From NCBI GenBank assembly GCA_008704415.1, contig VXIS01000195.1, positions 1 to 64,000 on the forward strand: 64,000 bases of DNA, given 5' to 3'. Both the position numbers and the translations under genes were made by a program. How positions within the stretch are numbered: position 1 is the stretch's first letter; every line of letters starts with the position of its first letter. Below the pieces are notes generated by a model that saw only the letters and a program-made list of their open reading frames with translations, was not told the origin of the DNA and made no database searches. The stretch is from Sphaerosporella brunnea. Lineage: Eukaryota; Ascomycota; Pezizomycetes; Pezizales; Pyronemataceae. Of this stretch, positions 54,204 to 64,000 are shown one piece after another.

Positions 54204-55561
54204 CCTGCCCCTAGGGTTCAATAATTTGTAGTGTAAACGGCAGGACGTATATGGTGCCATCTGTGGTGCCGCCTATAGTGACACCCACCCACCAAAGCTT
54301 TATATTGCGCGTCACCACAGTATTCGTGTCCTTTATACTACAAATTCGTGTCTTTCAAACTACAAGTTCGTGTCTTTTACACTGCACAGTTCGTGTCTTT
54401 CAAACTACAAATTCGTGTCTTTCAAACCACGAGTTCGTGGCCTTTAAACCACGAGTTCGTGGCCTTTAAACTACGAGTTCGTGGCCTTTAAACCACGAGT
54501 TCGTGGCCTTTAAACTACGAGTTCGTGTCTTTCAAACTGCAAATTCGTGTCTTTTAAACCACGAGTTCGTGGCCTTTAAACTACGAGTTCGTGGCCTTTA
54601 CACTACAAATTCGTGTCTTTTAAACCACGAGTTCGTGGCCTTTACACTACGAGTTCCTGCAAAAATGCCACGATAAACGCCACGATGCTAGTCACGATGG
54701 ATGCCACGATAATTGCCATGATAAAAGCCCGTTAATTGTTCAATATAGACGATCTACAGGATCAAGACAAGTGCCACTACATTTGACACGACGACTCCCA
54801 CCACAGTCCGTGCACCAAAAGTCACCACCACAAATACCACGGCGTTCTACAACATAGCCGGACTTCCTTGTAGCGAGATAGTGAAGGGGTGGAGACCGTC
54901 TGGGAAGCTTTGTTCCGTTGGTTGAAGTTCTGGGTCTGGGAAAAGTTAGCTAAGTTCAGCAACAGCATGAGTAGAAACTGACGGGGGCAGCAGCGGGAAT
55001 GGGGTAGCGGGATCAGCTGTGTTCCGCTGCCTGTTAACTCCAGCGAGCTCTAGAAGCAGCACGATGTCAGCGGAATTGACTGTTCTGCTGCGCGTGGAAA
55101 CTCACCACCAAACAAGCAGAGTGATGGCTGATGAAGGATGATTGGTGTTGAAAAAGGATTGGTGTTGAAGGTTGAGGAAAAGAAAGGGTGGAGAAGCGGA
55201 AGGCTGGAAATTTAAAGATGGGACCTCCCGTCCCCTCAAATGGGCTTAGCTTTCCTCCAAATGTGGTGTCGTTCGTCGTGGCGAATGCGTTCTTGATGTG
55301 TCTGCTTCACTTGGTTCGGTGTGCCGTTTATCGTGGCGTTGCAAGCACGAACTGTGTCGTGACCCTTCCTTTTATCGTGGCTTTGACACCCCGGGTGGTG
55401 TATTTGGCACGACACTTTCTCTATGCCACGACGATAAGAGGTTTTGTAGTTTAAATGGCACGACTTTGACACCGCGGTGTGACATTTAAACTACGTAACA
55501 GGCTTTTGTGGTGCCCTTTAAACCACACCACACCAAAATCTTGTACCCTAGTGCCTGCCCC
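54204..55561. mobile_element. Non-autonomous hAT-like element (1342 bp) with 8-bp TSD
   Basis: A perfect 8-bp duplication CCTGCCCC lies at 54204-54211 and 55554-55561. The element 54212-55553 starts TAGGGTTCAA and ends with the complement of CACTAGGGTACAAG, so the TIR core TAGGGT(T/A)CAA is shared. It has no transposase. Instead it contains a 22-bp minisatellite at 54323-54652 and, in its right part, further CACGA/TCGTG words in both orientations, giving the element strong internal symmetry. 8-bp duplications point to hAT-type integration. Confidence 0.7.
54323..54652. repeat. 22-bp minisatellite, about 15 units
   Basis: The unit is TTCGTGGCCTTTAAACTACGAG with variants TTCGTGTCTTTCAAACTACAAA and ACC for ACT. 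Each junction forms the near-palindrome CCACGAGTTCGTGG. Periodicity is exact at 22 bp except for one 23-bp unit. Confidence 0.85.
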
Positions 55562-56990
55562 GGCCCCGGTGAGTTGAAAAGGAGTAAATTCCAGAAATCC
55601 ATCACTCTTGCTGGTCCCAGGTCATCTGGCCTAGCGCAAACACTCCCTTCCCGGAGTGCCCTCTATCGCGTTCAAGGTTGGTTGTTATTAATCATCACCG
55701 TCCGTGTTTGATAGCAGCCAGGCCCGTCTATTGCCGCTCCACCGGCGTGGTCCCGTGTTGCGATCCTGATTTCCGATGCGCAGGTGAGTCAGTTTGCACG
55801 TGTCGCTTCAGTTGAGAGTCGGATGTCGTGGCATCAATCATCCACTCTTAGGTCAGTGCCCCCAATGGCAGGCTCGATTGTGTTATCGTTAGTATATTAA
55901 CTGTAGCCATAGCTTATTTGACAGTGAATGAATACATACGGCGTATTGAGCTGCTCTTATGGCGACGGTAAATCTGTGCGCACCTGGAGGTGAGCTTCGC
56001 TCAAGATGACTGTACAACGTCCGATTTTTCCGCCTACGTTGCACACCGTAATCTTTATACACGAGGATAACCCCTAAGAATTTCCAACTTGTGAATAGCG
56101 TTGACGCGAGCACTTGTCTTAAGCAACACTTGTTCCGAAGAACTGGAGTTGGCGACCATGTACAGTTAGGTCCTGGGCATCGGTTTTGTGTTATTGATGT
56201 CGCTGAAACCCACTACAACAGACATGCATACAATACGGCGATCCGTTCCAAGCACACACCTCCAGAAATAACGGATATACCTCCACTCTCCATTTATGAC
56301 TTCCTCATGTGAAAAGATCTGATCAGATGCTATCCCTTCAGTTATGGGGTTGAGGGCAGTGTGCAAACACCATATTCGGGTGTCCACTCTTTGACGGCAA
56401 AAAAAACGCAGTTCCACCTGCCTGGAAAACAAATGGCGAATCATATTGTTTTCTGCGGTGCATTTTTCGCTGTGTGCCGAACAGACTCGGCAATGCACCA
56501 AGAAACCCATTCCGAATGACTTCAGCTTATACTGATCCTGACGATATTGCGGTCCTCGCCGGCACCGATCATTATCGCCTGGTAGGTATCATCGAACTTC
56601 AGCTCATTGTGGATCAGAGAACCGCACGTTCTAGTTGATTGTCCGTGCTCTATGTGACCAATGCCATGACATGCGTGGACGGCGTGTGAAAGTATTCCGA
56701 GTCTCAGTTTGCAAAAGTTTAATGGCTCGAACCGAATCAATCACCGTTTGCTGTCGGGACCCGATCCACACGATCCGAGGTGTATTACGGACCATCACGC
56801 GCTGGATTCCCAAGCTCCGCAAATAGAGGATTCAAAGGCAGATGGGGGCGCGATTGGTGTCACGCTGTTGGCCGCAGGGGCGATTGCGGCAATAATAGCA
56901 GCGGGAGCCAGTTATCGCTCTTTAAACATGATTGAGTAGAAGAAACAACCAAAAGAAAATTACAAACACTCCAACATCGTCGTCGTCGCA
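55562..56990. other. No gene recognised
   Basis: Short unbiased frames only. Confidence 0.35.
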
Positions 56991-57530
56991 CTACTCCTCC
57001 TCGCTGGTACTCGTCATCTCTTCATCATCCTCCTCCTCAATATTCTCCTCCCCTTCACTCTCCTCCTCCTCCGGCTCGCCATCGCTATCAGACTCGGTGT
57101 CACTGTGGACCACATCATTGAGGTCCACATACTCCTCCGCCTCCTCCTGCTCCTTCACCCTCTTGCGCCCGAAGCATTCTGGGGCTCCAATCTTGAGGGT
57201 TTCCCCTGGGATGACCCACTCTGCCCCCGGAGAAATCTCGATCGTCACTTTGATCGTGCCTTTCGGCCAACGCTGGCGGGGCAAGAGCTTGTCGAAGGTG
57301 CCCCAGCCCCAGGCCTCGGGACGGTTCTGGGTTGCCATCCCGAAAAGCTGCGGCAGATCCTTGATGTCGGCGGCATCCAACGCGTAGCGGTACCGGCGTT
57401 TGGCGTCACCGCGGCACTTGATCTTGTCGATGGCGGTTCCGTCGTAGAGGGGTGGGAGCTTGGCGAGCCGGCGTGAACGGCGGGGATGGGAGGAAGGCAG
57501 CGGCGAAGTGCGCATCTTGCGGGAAGGCAT
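56991..57530 (-). CDS. Small basic/acidic bipartite protein (179 aa)
   Basis: Start chosen at MPSRKMRTSPLPSSHPRRSR, preceded by an untranslated ACACAC/CAACAA-rich leader; longer upstream frame is not needed. The first 45 residues are basic. The middle (DKIKCRGDAKRRYRYALDAA, then PEAWGWGTFDKLLPRQRWPK and VTIEISPGAEWVIPG) looks like a compact folded domain. The last 45 residues are an Asp/Glu/Ser tail ending in SEEE. The layout of a basic part plus an acidic tail recurs in the gene at 14562-15670 and suggests a nuclear or chromatin-binding protein (inference). Family unknown. Confidence 0.55.
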   Translation of the reverse strand: MPSRKMRTSPLPSSHPRRSRRLAKLPPLYDGTAIDKIKCRGDAKRRYRYALDAADIKDLPQLFGMATQNRPEAWGWGTFDKLLPRQRWPKGTIKVTIEISPGAEWVIPGETLKIGAPECFGRKRVKEQEEAEEYVDLNDVVHSDTESDSDGEPEEEESEGEENIEEEDDEEMTSTSEEE

Positions 57531-59640
57531 CGTGTGCGAGTGTGTGTGTTTTTGTTGTTGTTGGATTTTGCGATCGAGATTGTGGGGGGTATTGCGGTGA
57601 TGAAGAACGAAGAGCGAAGACGTTGCAGCAGCCGTGGATTTATCCATTCCTTGACGCCGGTGTGAATGGCAATTGCGATTTTTGAATCTTGAATTGCGGT
57701 GCCATTGAAGCTGGATTGACCCATTCAGGCTTCGCGTGGTCGGTTTACTGACGATGAATGCACCAGGCCACAACCAGGCAACAGCCAGTGCATGGAACGT
57801 TTGCCCGTTCGGGGATCTTGACTGCAAGGAAGAGATGCACTGGGTTGGCGCATTTGGTCATCCGTGACAGCCCGATGCGATTGTTCCAGGATCGCCATGT
57901 GCCTGATTTTGGAATGCGGCTTGGCGAGTTCTTACGGTATCCACCAATAATCACAATTGATCCCTCTAGCGTCGGTGACAAGACACACAACTCCGGAATG
58001 TGAAAACCATGGAAACAGTAAAGTACCTGACCATTTGATAGTGGACCAGTAGATAGTGGATGATGAGATGAGATAAGAGATATGCCTCAAGCGCGCCCGC
58101 CCCCTCACTGCTCATCACTCGACATACGAACCGGGCTTGCTGTTGGAGAAAATCAACCATTGCTTGTAGTCGGCGTGCTTTTGCTGGCTAAAACTCCACT
58201 ATTGGAGAGTCAGAATTTAGTTACTATTGTGACTGCGACTCACTCGACTTTCTTGCGAGTGATGCGATTTTCCCGAATTCGAGTAACTCTCGACCGTGAA
58301 TGTTGCAAAATATCGCCACCCCGAGGAATTTGTGCTGGTGGATGAGAAACGCCGCGTAGAAATCATGTCAAGGCTCGGCGGTCACCGTGATTGTGGGGTT
58401 AACGGTGGAGAGTGGTTGCTGGTCTCGGAGGTGGAAATTGAAAATTCTTTTGTGTGTGGCTGTCCTGCCGGCAAGATAGTTTCGACTCTCTCCTGGGTGG
58501 TACGCACTATAAGTTATTATACCAAGCAGGCCGGCCTATCGAGAAAATTGACCAGTGGAAGCTTGTAAGCCGTCAGAGGGCCTGTAGGCATCTTCTGGGC
58601 AGCATAGAACATGTACAACCTATAATACATATTGACTTAGCTTCCGCGGCTGAGCCTACGCTAGCTGAGCTACGCTGGCTCCGTGTCGCGCAGCAGTTCA
58701 AGCATGTGATCAGTTTTTCTCAGGACGATTGCCGCTAAGCTTGAGGCTGGTGGCGCACTCCCGGACGCGGTTGGTGTACCCTTCGGTTGAGGTCAGACGT
58801 GACTTGGTACATAACAACCAACTGAAGATTGCGCTTCGATGCGTGCATCCGAATCGTTGATGTTAGTTCCCTTTGCTGATTTGGCAATGTTCGTTGTGAA
58901 CAATAGGTGAGTCGAGGGGCTGTTGGTAATTGTGAGCAAATTTCACCTCGTGGTGTCTGGACCCTGTCCACTATATGGCATCAGACACAGGCAAAACGCC
59001 TGCTGTATGGCGTCAGATACCGGAGAAGAGGGTCGTACAATCCTGGATACCGGCCACCGCAATCCTGGATTTTATTGGGCTGTCTCCGGCCAGAAAAAGG
59101 TCATCCCGGCATGGCCTGACACGGGCACGCACGTCCGGCCGGCATGCTGGTGGGCCTGCGACGAGCATTGTAAACTACAGGTTTTTCATTTGGCCCAGAG
59201 AGCGTAGTGCGGTGCCGGTTATTTTCACTGCATTTTCCCAGGCTTCCGAAGCCGCCGAGGCCAGCCGCGTTTGTGTTGGAGACCCATGCCAAACCCCGAC
59301 TGTCAAGCAGGTCCGGGACAAATCGCTTACCGCCACTGACCGCACCAGCCGTCAAATACCGGTTCATGTTGTGCACTAGCCGCTGTCATGAGTCGACCTC
59401 TGATGGTGACCATTACTAAAGCCCGCGACCCAACAGCCACACTTGAGCGATGAAAACGCCTCACTGCACAGCGATGGAGTTGTCAGTCACAGGGCCAGAC
59501 CGATGATGGCTACGATCGACAAACTACTCGGTGTCAAGGAACGCCGGTTCGCAGAATCGAAGGGCAACTTGACAGTGCATCACTGCTGTGCATCTTGAGA
59601 CGTTTCAGGTCCAGTTGTCATGCCAAGTTGTACACCCTCT
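57531..59640. other. No gene recognised
   Basis: Contains a fragment of the 53741-type MITE around 58030-58085 and a small direct repeat (ATGGC(A/G)TCAGA, twice near 58975-59015). No coding region supported. Confidence 0.35.
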
Positions 59641-59656
59641 CCAACCTGGCTAGAAG

Positions 59657-59665
59657 TATATATAA
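59657..59665 (+). promoter_or_regulatory. TATA box of microprotein copy 7
   Basis: TATATATAA followed by ACCGCA lies about 105 bp upstream of the ATG at 59766. The same word (TATATAAA, 60827-60834) lies at matching distance from copy 8. Confidence 0.5.
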
Positions 59666-59765
59666 ACCGCATTGTGTTCCCCGCAAAATGCAGCCAACGC
59701 CCAACCACACGGCTAGCCGCGGACTATAAACCCAGCCAAACGCCATACCTGTACACCGACCAACG

Positions 59766-59912
59766 ATGCTCGCCGCGGAACACCCCTTCCGGAAGTGTCA
59801 CCACGGCGGGATCGCCGAATACAGCAAGTCGTGTTCTTGCCAGTCCTGTGGGCACCGACTATGCCGAAACTGTTACGTGTGGGCGCATGGCTCCTGGGTG
59901 CGGATGGCGTAA
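59766..59912 (+). CDS. Cys-rich microprotein, second subtype, copy 7 with a lost cysteine (48 aa)
   Basis: Starts MLAAEHPFRKCHHGG, where the tandem copy at 60935 has CHHCG. A single T-to-G change turned the second cysteine of the first CxxC into glycine. The remaining pattern (CSCQSCGHRLCRNC) is intact. With one ligand lost, zinc binding is probably impaired, so this copy may be non-functional or altered. Confidence 0.55.
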   Translation: MLAAEHPFRKCHHGGIAEYSKSCSCQSCGHRLCRNCYVWAHGSWVRMA

Positions 59913-59919
59913 CATGATT

Positions 59920-60740
59920 TCTATGGTGGAGTGGTTCGTGGGTCCCCAACGTGCCACAACAGCTGCCTATCCCCAACCCGCTGTGGCAACCTCCGGCGCC
60001 CCGGAGACCTAGTCTTTTGGAAATAACATAACAGCACCACGTGTGGCGGCGGATAGGCACCAGAGGTGATGCGCAAGATACGGCGGGGCATCGGGGTGCC
60101 TATGCGGCGAGGGGAAATGGCGGCGGGGTTCTGAGGGGCCAGGGACAAGGCTCCGGGGCCCGCTGGTATCAGAGGACGGGGCCCCGGGGTGCCGACGGGA
60201 AACGGGACGATGGATGCACACAGGCGCCTGAGTGGCCGCGCAGCAAGGGGCACACAGGAGTACAGCACGCGGGCGCACAGAGACAAAACTATATGCCGAC
60301 AAGGACCCGCGTGTCATGGCAGGACCCGCGGGGACGACACCCGACCACTGTGCACCAAACACAGGAAGTGGAATACGCGCCGCCGTACGCGCGGTTCCTG
60401 AAGGTGCAGGAACGCAAGGAGACAGTATGGGCAGTGGCAGGCGCCACCGAAACGACGAGGAAGGAGATCTACACCAATCACCCCAAAGGAAGGCAAGTGA
60501 TGTGGAACGGCGATGGCCGGCCCACGCCCAGACGGTCGGCAGCGCAAGGACACGCAACACACGGAACGACTCCACAAGAGCCGGCCCGGCGATGGGCCGG
60601 GTGCACATCCTTGCCAGGACGGCGCCGACGGCGGGAATGAGGCACCAACCGACGCTGAGGACGGCGAGGGACCAGCAGTTCGTCAGCACCCAGGGACTGG
60701 AAACGCACGGGGCGGGGGATGGAAGCACAGCGCAGGCGGA
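59920..60740. other. GC-rich spacer between tandem microprotein units
   Basis: Very GC-rich, with long overlapping open frames on both strands (for example 60041-60640 and 60761-60009). These are what low stop-codon density predicts. No domain recognised. Confidence 0.4.
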
Positions 60741-60934
60741 GGACGCTGCGCAACTGTCCATCTTGTGCTGTTTCTGGTCCTATTTTCATGTCAAGCTGTA
60801 CACTCTCTCCAACCGGGCTCGAAATGTATATAAACCGCACTGTGATCCCCGCAAAATGCAGCCAACGCCCAACCACACGGCTAGCCCGGGGACTATAAAC
60901 CCAGCCAAACGCCATACCTGTACACCCACCGAAG

Positions 60935-61081
60935 ATGCTCGCCGCGGAACACCCCTTCAGGAAGTGTCACCACTGCGGGATCGCCGAATACAGCAAGTCG
61001 TGTTCTTGCCGGTCCTGTGGGCACCGACTATGCCGAAACTGCTACGGTTGGGTGCGTGGTTCGTGGCTGGGGATGGCCTAG
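60935..61081 (+). CDS. Cys-rich microprotein, second subtype, copy 8 (48 aa)
   Basis: Starts MLAAEHPFRKCHHCGIAEY, with CSCRSCGHRLCRNC and the end VRGSWLGMA. The spacing CxxC...CxxC.H..CxxC is close to the first subtype at 29353 and the others, and both subtypes end in a G-S/Q-W word, so they are probably one superfamily. The unit (about 60760-61200) is a direct repeat of 59620-60010, including TATA box and leader. Confidence 0.6.
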   Translation: MLAAEHPFRKCHHCGIAEYSKSCSCRSCGHRLCRNCYGWVRGSWLGMA

Positions 61082-61204
61082 TTTGGTTGCTGTGGGGGAG
61101 GGTTGGTGGGTCCCCGCCGCAAAAGAAAAGTCGCCGATCCCCGACCCGCCTTGGCAATTCCCGGCACCCCAGAAACCCAGTCTTTTGGCTATCGTGTAAC
61201 GGCA

Positions 61205-61980
61205 CCTGGTGCGGCGGCGCCTAGGCGCCGAGAGGTATGCGTGCGGGCAGGCGGGGTGGCAGGGCGCCGCGCGGACGACTGCACAGGGCGGGGGGGCGCA
61301 GAGATGCCGACGGGGCGTGGTAGAAGCCGATTAAATGCGCAATAACCGTCGCAGACGCCCGTTCGGATGGCTGCCACCACTTCTGGCGGCCCATCAACCG
61401 TGTTGGCAATCTCTGGATGCCCGGCGGTGAACCTGTATTCCGTGCGATGCCGGTAATCCGTGAGCTGTTGGCGCACAGTCCCTCATCGTCGGCATCTTTA
61501 ACTGTCGCGATGGCCATGGTCATGTCGACCGGTGGACCACCGATGCTCCTGCTTCTGCATATGTGCCCGCCTTGGAAAATTTCATTCCGGTTCTACGACC
61601 GAATCTGACTACCACCTCTGAAATCCTTATATCGTCAACTCCTACTACCCCCGCGGTAAAATGCTTTGAAAACATCACCTTCGTGGGATCTGTTTTCGCA
61701 CTGGTATCACAAGATCGGGGTTGAGTATCGCCACCCGAATGCCAGTTTCGTCATGCCGGGGTCGGCCGACCTCCGGCCCCACGGCCGATCGCCACCCCGC
61801 CGCCGTGTCCTCTCCGTCAGTTTCTTGTCGCCTACCGCCGTCTCGGCGCTTCGGCGCCTCCATATATGGGCTTTTTAGGCGCGGTTTTCACTTAACGTGT
61901 GGCACCACCTTGAGTTTTGTTGTGCCGGTGGCATGGTTTTGTTACCCTGTGATTTCCGGTAGTTGTACAATGTAAAAACC
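61205..61980. other. No gene recognised
   Basis: The first 130 bp continue the duplicated GC-rich flank; the remainder has short frames only. Confidence 0.35.
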
Positions 61981-62229
61981 TGTTATTACTTATATCGGCA
62001 AACCTTTGAAATACCCCCCATTTTGAAACGTTCCACCGAAATACCCCCGGCGGCCTGAATCCTCCAAAATGCCCCTCCATTCAACCGAGTACCCCGCCGT
62101 GTCGCCGCAACTCAAATTCGCCGCAACTCAAATTCGCCGCTTGTCAACTCAGGCAATTTTTTCAAGTTTTTAGAAGGCTATTCTAGTTCTATTCAAGTTC
62201 TAACCTCATTGACGCGCCCCTACAAGTGG

Positions 62230-62664
62230 TACTTCTGGCACATCTTGACAGCTTCGCTTGTTGTGTCCGACTCCACCGTATTGCCCACATCGCTGTGGCG
62301 CATGATCCGGAAGATCGACTGGCGCACCTACAGCTGCTGCGCGAGCAACAGCTCTGGCCTCGTTCTTCTTCCTCTGTCTTTCGCCCTTTCTCAGACGCCG
62401 TTATTTAGGCCGTCCGCGTGGCTTTTGCTGTAACGGGGGCTCGCAATCAGCGCATACATCCAGATGATCCACTGACACCGGAAGTAGAATAGTGCTGTAG
62501 GTGTCTCGATATGTTTGAAGACTGACGAACTCTGGAATAAAGTCACGGGGACTCAGCCGCAGCTTGTTGATCAAAGCAACCGCATGGCCGCATGCGATAT
62601 GATAGAGCGCGGAGTTGTAGCTTTGCTGATGAAGATTGTCGTTGGTAGAACACGTCGCAGCCAC
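62230..62664 (-). pseudogene. MULE transposase C-terminal part (SWIM finger and zinc knuckle)
   Basis: HIACGHAVALINKLRLSPRD corresponds to the end of the SWIM CxC...CxH finger and the following conserved helix. PLQQKPRGRPK comes next, then, after a frameshift, a basic RRLRKGERQRKKNE run and RCGQYGGVGHNKRSC, a damaged CCHC knuckle. This is the standard tail of MULE transposases. The DDE domain that should precede it is absent. Confidence 0.7.
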
Positions 62665-63015
62665 CTCTGGGAGGATGGAATGCTTCGCGACGCCTCAGGC
62701 TCTGCACCCACGCAAGTGTGTTTTTCCTTGACCGTTGCAACGACTGCGCACTCCTTTTTGCTGTTCCAGCTGGCCCGGATGCCGAACGGACAGTTATTTG
62801 CAGCGCATGCCAAAACCACTCGCTTCCTGCAGCGACATGTCAGTCTGGGACACCGCTACACTAACAGAGCACTGGCGGCCAGCAGCCGGCTAGCCTGCTA
62901 CTTACTTTTCGCTCTTGACAGTTCTTGGCTGAAACTTGTCTGCAATTGCCCAGTCGGCGACCGCTTGCTTGAACAGCAGCAAGCTGTCAAACTCCTCGCC
63001 TTGCTGCACAACCAT
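62571..63015 (-). pseudogene. MULE transposase N-terminal part (FLYWCH/WRKY-like finger)
   Basis: Exon 63015-62906 (MVVQQGEEFDSLLLFKQAVA, then KFQPRTVKSE) joins in phase, through a 79-nt intron with GTAAGT and GCTGCAG borders, to 62826 and onward (KKRVVLACAANNCPFGIRAS, then EKHTC). This is the DNA-binding zinc-finger segment that begins fungal MULE transposases. The frame then runs into unrelated sequence and stops at 62571. Confidence 0.75.
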
Positions 63016-63046
63016 CCTGGGGCGCGAGAGGGTACGTAGATGTGTT

Positions 63047-63077
63047 GGTGGTGGTGGTGGTGGTGGTGGTGGTGGTG
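63047..63077. repeat. (GGT)n microsatellite
   Basis: About ten GGT units inside the MULE, between its right TIR and the transposase relic. Confidence 0.8.
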
Positions 63078-63261
63078 AACGTTGTGGAAAGGGCGGGGGG
63101 AGGTTTGCTATGAAGGGGAGCGGCCAGTGTTGAGTTGGGGTTGCGGCGACACGGCGGGGCACTCGGGGCATTTTGGAGGATTCACGCCGCCGGGGGTATT
63201 TCGGTGGAACGTTTCAAAATGGGGGGTATATCAAAGGTTTGCCGTACTTATATTGACTCGC

Positions 63262-63445
63262 AAACGCGGCAGCGCCCGGTGGTTAAGCACGGTGGCTAAA
63301 CACGGAAAATTTACCCTACCAGATGCTGAGTGATTAGCTGTGGTTGTGCTGTGCTTTGTGAAGGAGAGTAGTGGCAGGTGATAGAATGTTGCAGAATTGT
63401 ATACCGTGCGGGTCGAATCAGTACGAGTGCTAGCTGTGAGTCAAC
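63262..63445. repeat. Partial copy of the 9611-10287 fold-back repeat
   Basis: Words GCGCCCGGTGG, AAGCACGGTGGCTAA, GAGTGATTAGCTGTG, AATTGTATACCGTGCGGG and TACGAGTGCT occur in the same order and orientation as at 10129-10310. It lies directly beside the MULE's right end. Confidence 0.6.
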
Positions 63446-64000
63446 GGTTGACTTCATCCCCAGAAATGCGCGCATCCTCTATCACCCGCAACCTCTCCAC
63501 CACCTTCCGCCCACACCGGCAACGCCAGGTTTTGATACTCTGTGCTGCACGACATACTTTGACACGCGTCTTCAGAGACCGATTGACCGTGTCATGAGTC
63601 GCAGACCGCGACCTGATGTAGACCTCTCCTCTTGCCGTCCACTGCAGAGGGCCAACCCACAACGACGCTTGACAGCGTCAATAGATGCAATGTGTGGAAC
63701 AACTGATGGGCTGCCGGGTTCACGGATATACGTTTTGAAAACACGACCAGGCACCCTGACAGGCGTGATATCTGCATCTCCTTCAACACTCAAACGGTTG
63801 AGGGAAAGCCATTGCGCAACCACATATCTACCGTCGAGCGTATGGCCGGGTTCATGTCCCGAAGACAAAAAGAGCGCGCTTCCTTTGTCATTGAAAGAAA
63901 CGTGGCTCCGTAGCATTGATCAGGCGCCTAGCGCCGCACGCCCGCTAGTCACCGAGTAAAGACGACACATGCGCTGCGCGCCTGATCTGGATGTGAGTCA
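63446..64000. other. No gene recognised
   Basis: Overlapping short frames on both strands to the window end; none supported by a domain or splice pair. Confidence 0.3.

Larger units (their letters stand above)
61987..63253 (-). mobile_element. Internally deleted MULE with 9-bp TSD and roughly 115-bp TIRs
   Basis: A perfect 9-bp duplication TACTTATAT (61987-61995 and 63245-63253) brackets 61996-63244. The TIRs begin CGGCAAACCTTTGA and match inverted for about 115 bp. Long TIRs and 9-bp duplications define Mutator-like elements. Minus-strand coding relics are the N- and C-terminal parts of a MULE transposase (listed separately) with no catalytic core between them, so the element is non-autonomous. 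A (GGT)n tract lies at 63047-63077. Confidence 0.85.

Noticed and set aside
60009..60761. Long open frames on both strands (about 200-330 codons) between the tandem microprotein units
   Set aside because: The stretch is very GC-rich, so stops are rare in all frames. The frames overlap on both strands, run across the microprotein repeat, and show no domain or hydrophobic-core pattern.
1..64000. Repeat-induced point mutation as the cause of gene decay
   Set aside because: Near-identical repeats (for example 29090-29648 and 32480-33036) have not acquired dense C-to-T changes, and most lesions are indels. RIP-like mutation is not evident by eye; a dinucleotide index would be needed to test it.
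1..64000. CRISPR arrays, prokaryotic operons, rRNA genes
   Set aside because: The only regular array (54323-54652) is a spacer-less 22-bp minisatellite inside a transposon-like element. Genes are spliced and monocistronic, and no rRNA sequence was seen.

Overview
This is a stretch of a eukaryotic nuclear genome, most likely a filamentous ascomycete. Spliceosomal introns can be placed by reading-frame logic in six genes. They are very short (44-58 nt), with GT donors, AG acceptors and branch-like CTAAC/CTGAC motifs. Polycistrons and Shine-Dalgarno sites are absent, and the transposon set (Tc1/mariner, hAT, MULE, Helitron, TG...CA LTRs, many MITEs) is typical of fungi. The exact lineage cannot be fixed from sequence alone; a Pezizomycete-like fungus is my low-confidence guess. 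Interstitial TTAGGG-type repeats fit a fungus but are not diagnostic.

Layout. 0-4.5 kb: a decaying cytidine-deaminase-fold gene followed by an acidic-tailed hypothetical gene. 5-6.7 kb: a hairpin MITE, then an intact two-exon DXO/Rai1-like (ExK) nuclease-fold gene. 9.3-12.6 kb: telomere-like repeats, a fold-back repeat and a dead DD34E Tc1/mariner transposase. 13.7-15.7 kb: a tRNA-like relic and a lysine-rich, acidic-tailed nuclear-type protein whose ATG is split by an intron. 16-20 kb: a solo LTR, a hAT relic and a Helitron helicase relic. 20.7-27.5 kb: three spliced minus-strand genes, namely a Uma2-like PD-(D/E)XK protein, a small basic protein, and a five-exon, 774-residue SAM-like/P-loop NTPase protein resembling Crinkler-type NTPase-nucleases. 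28-49.5 kb: a mosaic of segmental duplications, nested MITEs and LTRs, and six copies of a roughly 52-residue cysteine-rich microprotein gene. 51.6-53.3 kb: an F-box/ankyrin-like gene. 53.7-55.6 kb: a TIR MITE and a 1.34-kb hAT-like non-autonomous element packed with a 22-bp minisatellite. 57 kb: an acidic-tailed basic protein. 59.7-61.1 kb: a tandem pair of a second microprotein subtype, one with a lost cysteine. 62-63.25 kb: a MULE with its catalytic core deleted.

Functional picture. The intact single-copy genes are enriched in enzyme classes known from biological conflict or effector systems: a deaminase fold, two nuclease folds, a Crinkler-like NTPase and an F-box/ankyrin protein. They sit in transposon-rich DNA, as expected for a fast-evolving accessory compartment (inference). 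The cassette-like microprotein family, which carries its own TATA box and a CAA-rich leader, is the best candidate for something undescribed. No expression or homology data were available, and all family calls rest on motifs recognised by eye.
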